Below, piece after piece: positions 55,801 through 61,800 of a DNA stretch of 64,000 nt; position 1 is the first letter of the stretch; each line of letters begins with the position of its first letter. The stretch spans positions 16,459,208 through 16,523,207 of the forward strand of contig NC_092642.1 in NCBI RefSeq assembly GCF_039555335.1, given 5' to 3'. This DNA comes from Amphiura filiformis. Lineage: Eukaryota > Echinodermata > Ophiuroidea > Amphilepidida > Amphiuridae. The position numbers and the translations under genes are program-made. The notes under the pieces were generated by a model. That model ran no database searches and was not told the DNA's origin. It saw nothing but the letters and a program-made list of their open reading frames with translations.

Positions 55801-58800
55801 TGTTCAAATTTCAAAAGCATTACAATCAAACTGTTGTTTTATTTGAGTCACTTACGCAATTCTTGTCTATTAAAAAGCCCTTGAATATTCAGATTCTATT
55901 TTTCATGGAAAATTATTGTATGTTTTACCCCAATCTTTACAGCCATCTTGGTTAACAATTCCTGAAAAATGACAATCTTAGTTGCAACCTCAAGTAAATG
56001 AATTGCACCAACCTTGGGAAGAACAATCTCTTCTTCTCCAAGTATGCATTGAGACCTTTCAAGATGCGATCTAGGAGACCATTGCTGTCTTGAAGCTTCT
56101 CTAGAATACCAGCAAGATTGGTGGCAGCTAACACCTGAAAAAATAGAAACATTTTGATTAATTCCTTATAATAAAGATGACATGTTTCAAGCACAACATG
56201 TTCTGACAATTTCAAACTCTGTAATTTGTGGGGTTTTAGATAAATGTCTTGCATCAGATACATTATTGAGTTCAGAGTACATTATTTCTAAAAGGTGCTT
56301 AGGCAACAAAAAAAGAAAACCCTGTTCTACAGGCATGACAGACCCAGATTTTACAAGAATTGGGAAACAAATTTTTCCAGTACAAATGAATGCCAGCCCA
56401 AATTTCAGGAACAAAAGTATCAGAAACAAATTTTTTTTGTTTTTGGTATTTTCTCAAATTGGAAAATATTTACAGATTTTTATGATTTTGGGGGTCATTT
56501 GCAAAAACAAACAAAAAAGCCAGACCGACCCTACTTGAAAGGTCCGCCCGTCTTATTGCTTAAAATGTCATAGGAGACAAACTGAGCAATTTCCTGCAAC
56601 ACAATGTTGTAATTAAAGATAATATGTGACACGATCTGGTCCATGGTGGCATTTTAGAATTTGAGTTACTATAATTATTACCTTATACAAACAGGCTATC
56701 ATATACTGAAAGCACAAAAGGTCTAGCATACTTCGTTCAAAAGTTACAACATTTTGTGTTGTCTATTTTCTTATATATTTCATTGTCTGTTTACTCCATA
56801 TTTTTGCCTTTATCTTAGTTTCAAATTTGCCACCTTTGGCCTCCATGGACCAAATCATGTCACATATAAATAATAATCATAGAACATTATGCCACATCCA
56901 TTAGGTCCTAGACTCTTAGAGTTTAAAACAATCTTAAAAGTATACATACCTTAGGATCTTTGATGGTATGTCTCATGACTTCCTTCCAAACTTTGTCCAC
57001 TGTCTGAAAGAGACGACCCTCTTCAGGCATCTGTTGCATGATGTCTTCTGAGCTGAAGATTGGTTCCAGGTACAACCATTGGGCTTGTACCTTGAGCCAT
57101 TCATCTATTGTCTCCTGGACACGAAGTAGTCTTTCTTCCCATGTCTGGTTATAATAACAAAGAAAGAAAACAAGATTTGAATCAACTCTGAAATCTTATA
57201 TTCAGTTAACACTCTCCTCCTAACTATGGTTTTTGTAAGTATGCTCGGACTTCCTATCATTTTCTTTTTCAATACAGTGGAGAGCAGCATGTAAGCTGAA
57301 ATTGGACTGTGTCATTTTTGACATTTGTTTAAAAAGTTACTTTTTTCAGTCTTGGTTTAGAAGTGACGTAGCTTGTGAAACCATCACTGCATCTTCATTC
57401 AGCGGAGTGTTTATAATTCTCTGGTCACAAGTCAGCAGATCATCGTAGATGGCGGGAAGGTCATATCCACCAGGTTGTATCATCTACGATGATCTGTTGA
57501 CACTTGACCACCCATCGGGTAGTCATGTGACTGGAGGATTGTTAACACTACGCTGAATGAAGACACTGTGGTGGAGCTGCAAGCTATGTTCCTGCTTAAC
57601 CAAGATTTTAAAAAAGGTAACTTTTTAAGCAAAGATTGGGAGGACAGTCATTCTGAAAATGATAATTCCACAGATATCTTTCCGAGATCTATCACCTGTG
57701 GTAAAGATGGCACTCATTTGCACATTGTTTATGGCAAAACAAGCGGATCATCCATCCAGCATGGCTTGAATCTCATATACATTATTCACCTAAACCAGTT
57801 ACCATACTGACCTTGATTTCTTTCTCAAACGGTTTAATAAATGGTGATCCTCTCATAGTCTGTGTCTTCACAATCTGATCATCCAGTATGGTCTGGATCT
57901 CATCAACAGAAGCCAGGATCTGCATCCCAGAATCTCGATAGGTGGTGAGGCCAAAGGTAATGGTTTCCCATTCCTCTCCCATCTTGGCCATGGCTTTCTC
58001 CAGAGAGTATTCCTGAAAGAGTTCACAGATATCAGTTAAATAGAATCAAAATGGTTGGATTAAATGTGTCCACATATACAATTTTATATAATTTGTATAG
58101 TTGCTCCCTAGTCAAACCAATTAATTAAAAATCGAGAACCAGTGTGGTTCCGGAAGGGCGTTAAGGATTCTATTCACATCAGGACAAGCAGAACTGATTT
58201 GAACAGGGACCAAGGTGGCCATAAACTTTCCAAAGCTTACAACTCCTTACTACATCAGAGCATGTCATGTCTGAGTCTCTAACAAGCAACATTCAGCAGT
58301 CCATCAACCGAGTAAACAAGGAATAAAGCTAAATTCCAAAGGTCTCAGGTGAGGTGAGCAAATTTTCAGTTTGAGTGACAGTTTCATTTTCTTCATTATA
58401 TAATTTTATGTTTTCTAAGTAGATCCTCAAAGGCAGGAAATAATGAGCAATAAAATTGAAGTCATGTTTTTGATGATCTTCATGGAATAACTTTAGAAGA
58501 ACAATCTGGCAACCATGTTGCTCATGCACCAGCATATCCTATGCAGTAAACAGCATCTGCCAATTGCATTTGGCAGATGCCAAAATATGACATCCTGCAC
58601 TTGCTTACCTTACTGGCTGCACCACTGATAGTCTCAAACTGCTCCATGTATGGTCCCAGATTCAATTTGAGAACCTTGCAATGTACTTCCCGAGTCAGGG
58701 GTCATGTCAAATCCAGCTAGGTCAGACATCTTTTCCCAATGTCTCTGTCTGATGCCAGGATTACACAAGATGGCGATGGTTGGGATGAATTCCTGAAAAA

Positions 58801-61800
58801 AATCAAATATCAAGTAAAATTTTAATGAATTACTGAGCATAAAGAGGAATTCTTTTGCAGGTAGGAATGGTTTAGTATCATTGCAGTCAACAGAAGAACA
58901 CTTCTGGTCAAAGCTGTTTGAAGCCCTCCATTGCATACATCCAGTGTTTGGAATAAGGTGGGTCTTTGGGCTACAAGTCACTGAAGGTTTGCCGGTATGT
59001 TTCCACATGAAATTATTATGTCACCAAAGTCAGTAAGATGGACCTAATGCTGACTTCGGCATCAATCCATGGCGTTACCTGTTGTTGATTTGCAAATCTG
59101 AAGTCTTATAAAGTATCAGAATGTAAACCAGTGTAACATTAAAATTTTACACTTTGAGTACGGCCGGTGAAAATGGATGAGAGTCCATAGATTTCAAATC
59201 CAAGGGCCCAAACAGCCCTTGAAGATGTTGGCTTATTTCAAGCACTGCTGGCATTGGTCAGGGTACAATGGATTACTCCATGGTCACAATCAATTCTCAC
59301 CTTAAACTCCCTAATCTGTTCCTGTACAGTATTACATACTTTGATAGCTGCCCAACCAGTCTCTTTCTCCTCCTTCTTCCCTTCCTATAAGTCACAATCA
59401 ATCCTTACCTTAAACTCCCTAATCTGTTCCTGTACAGTATTACAGACTTTGATAGCTGCCCATCCAGTCTCTTCTTCCTCCTTCTTCCTTCCTACAAGTC
59501 ACAATCAATCCTTACCTTAAACTCTCTAATCTGTTCCTGTACAGTATTACAGACTTTGATAGCTGCCCATCCAGTCTCTTCCTCCTCCTTCTTCCCTTCC
59601 TCCTCTGCTGGTGCCTCGTCACCAATCTTCTTCTTCTTCTTTGGTGCATTCATTTCCTTCTCTGCATCGGCTTTCTTCTTAGCGTTGACAAAGCCTTTGG
59701 TGATCTTGTAGATTTCACGCCAGAATTCATCAGCTTCTCCTTCTGTTGATTCTGATTCCAGTTCAAGGAAAGCGCCATCCATCCATCTGGAGAAAAGAAA
59801 AGCTTAATTACTTACTACTTATTTCAATCATAGAGAACAGTCCATTTGCTTTATAATAGGGTGTAAAAAATGGCAGACACACATGCTACAGTATTATGCA
59901 AAGACCCCTCCCCCTGCCTGATTGGGTGCTGTTTACAGCACAAACAGAAAGTGGGGGTTCAATTGGCTAATTGAATCATGTCATTATCATATTAGCACCT
60001 CATTTGCAATCAAGCTGCGCAGCTGCATCGTGTGACGAAGGAGTGACCTTCTGTTTATGCGATGATCAGGAAAAGCGTCGACCAGTGTGAAAGGTATTTG
60101 CAAAATATTATGTCCAGATGAAGTAAGTCAGACACTATGACAGTATTTGCATACTCATGTGCTTCATTGGCATATTCAGCTATTCCAGCTGAAATCCATC
60201 ACCCCTATGGAAAACAAAACCTTGAGATTAAGGTCATGTCTTCCATATGTGTGGATTTCAACTGGAATAGCCCACTGTGAAAGTCGTCATTTTTGCATAT
60301 GTGTGTAGTTTTTCACGATTTGCCGATTTTTAACTGACTCGCTTGCTTTCAAATTTGCCACAGTGTGATAAAGAATATTGTGACTTTGCAGCTGGACTTA
60401 CTTTTTCTCTGCTCTTTGCCACTTGACGACCAAACCAAAGAGTTTCTGATAGGGTTCAATAGCTGTGGTTATCTCTTCAATCTCTGGGTATGATGTAGCA
60501 TCCCATTTGTAGAGCTTCTCTTCCTGTGAAGGTATAATTAATTGACATTAATGGTTTTAATTAAGAAACTAATAAATATTCTTAGTCAGTGGGAGTGGTC
60601 TATTTGTAGACACATAATCTGATTGGACAATCGCATGATTTTGGGTGCCGTCTATCAGGCCGTAGACGACCCCACGTCATCATGAGTGTTGATAATGCGT
60701 AACACGCTTGCAGAGGTTCGCGTATGTATCGCATTGAATGCGTAGACTAGTGCGGAATACGCGCTTGTGCTAGTAGTACAGTAATTAGTTTTTGCTTAAA
60801 AAAATAGTTTACAATATTATAGTAAAATAATATTTAACTGACTAAGAATGAGAATAAATGATAGGAATTTTTGTTTTTACTATCCTCTACCTATGATAGA
60901 CGACAGGCAGGTCCAATATTTTTATCGTAGTATATTGGACCTGCCTGTCGTCTATCACATGGTAGAGGATAGTAAAAATAAAAATTCCTATCGTTTATTC
61001 TCTAAATTGAAGTCTATCAATAACTGACACAGTGTGCATTATTTCTCCCCGTCATTAATGGAAATTGTCAAGATGCAACAAAAACGGTCCCAGAACCATA
61101 ATAAATTACCAAGTTGGAAAATTTGTTGTGATTGAACAAATTTTTGTGTTTTGAGCATAATTATGCTTTCTGAAGTGATTCTGAATCAAAACTACACCCA
61201 AAATATTAAATTTTTCATGAATTTAGTACAAATTAGTACATATCTATGGGAAACTGATATTGACAAGTTCCATTAAATATAAATATTTATTTTCATAAAC
61301 AATCTTTGCAGTTATTTATGGATTCAAATTAGGAAATGAGCAACGATAAATATTATAGTACCTTGAACATTTATGCATGGATTTTAAACAAAATATTGGC
61401 AAAAATTGTATATTAATGAGCCTCTCCAGTCATTAACTCATTAACTTTATTGATTATTGATACAAACAATACGATACAAAGAAAATATAAATTGATATAT
61501 TATGAAAACCGTATGTCCAATTTGCTTCAAACAAAAGGCATATTGATCATTGGACTTTACCGTACTCAATAAATCTATTAAAACATGCTTAGAGCATTTC
61601 CTAATTTCCAGAAATATAATCATATTCCACCTTAAAATACGTAAAGTCCCCCAGGTGGTTAACACTTACATCACATTTATCAATTTGTGAAAAAAAAGTT
61701 AACAAATCAAAATCTTACAATCTTAAATGTGTTAGAATCTCACCTTGTTGATGAAGCTAATATTTTCCTGTGCATCTACAAGTCGTTTCTGTACCGCCCT

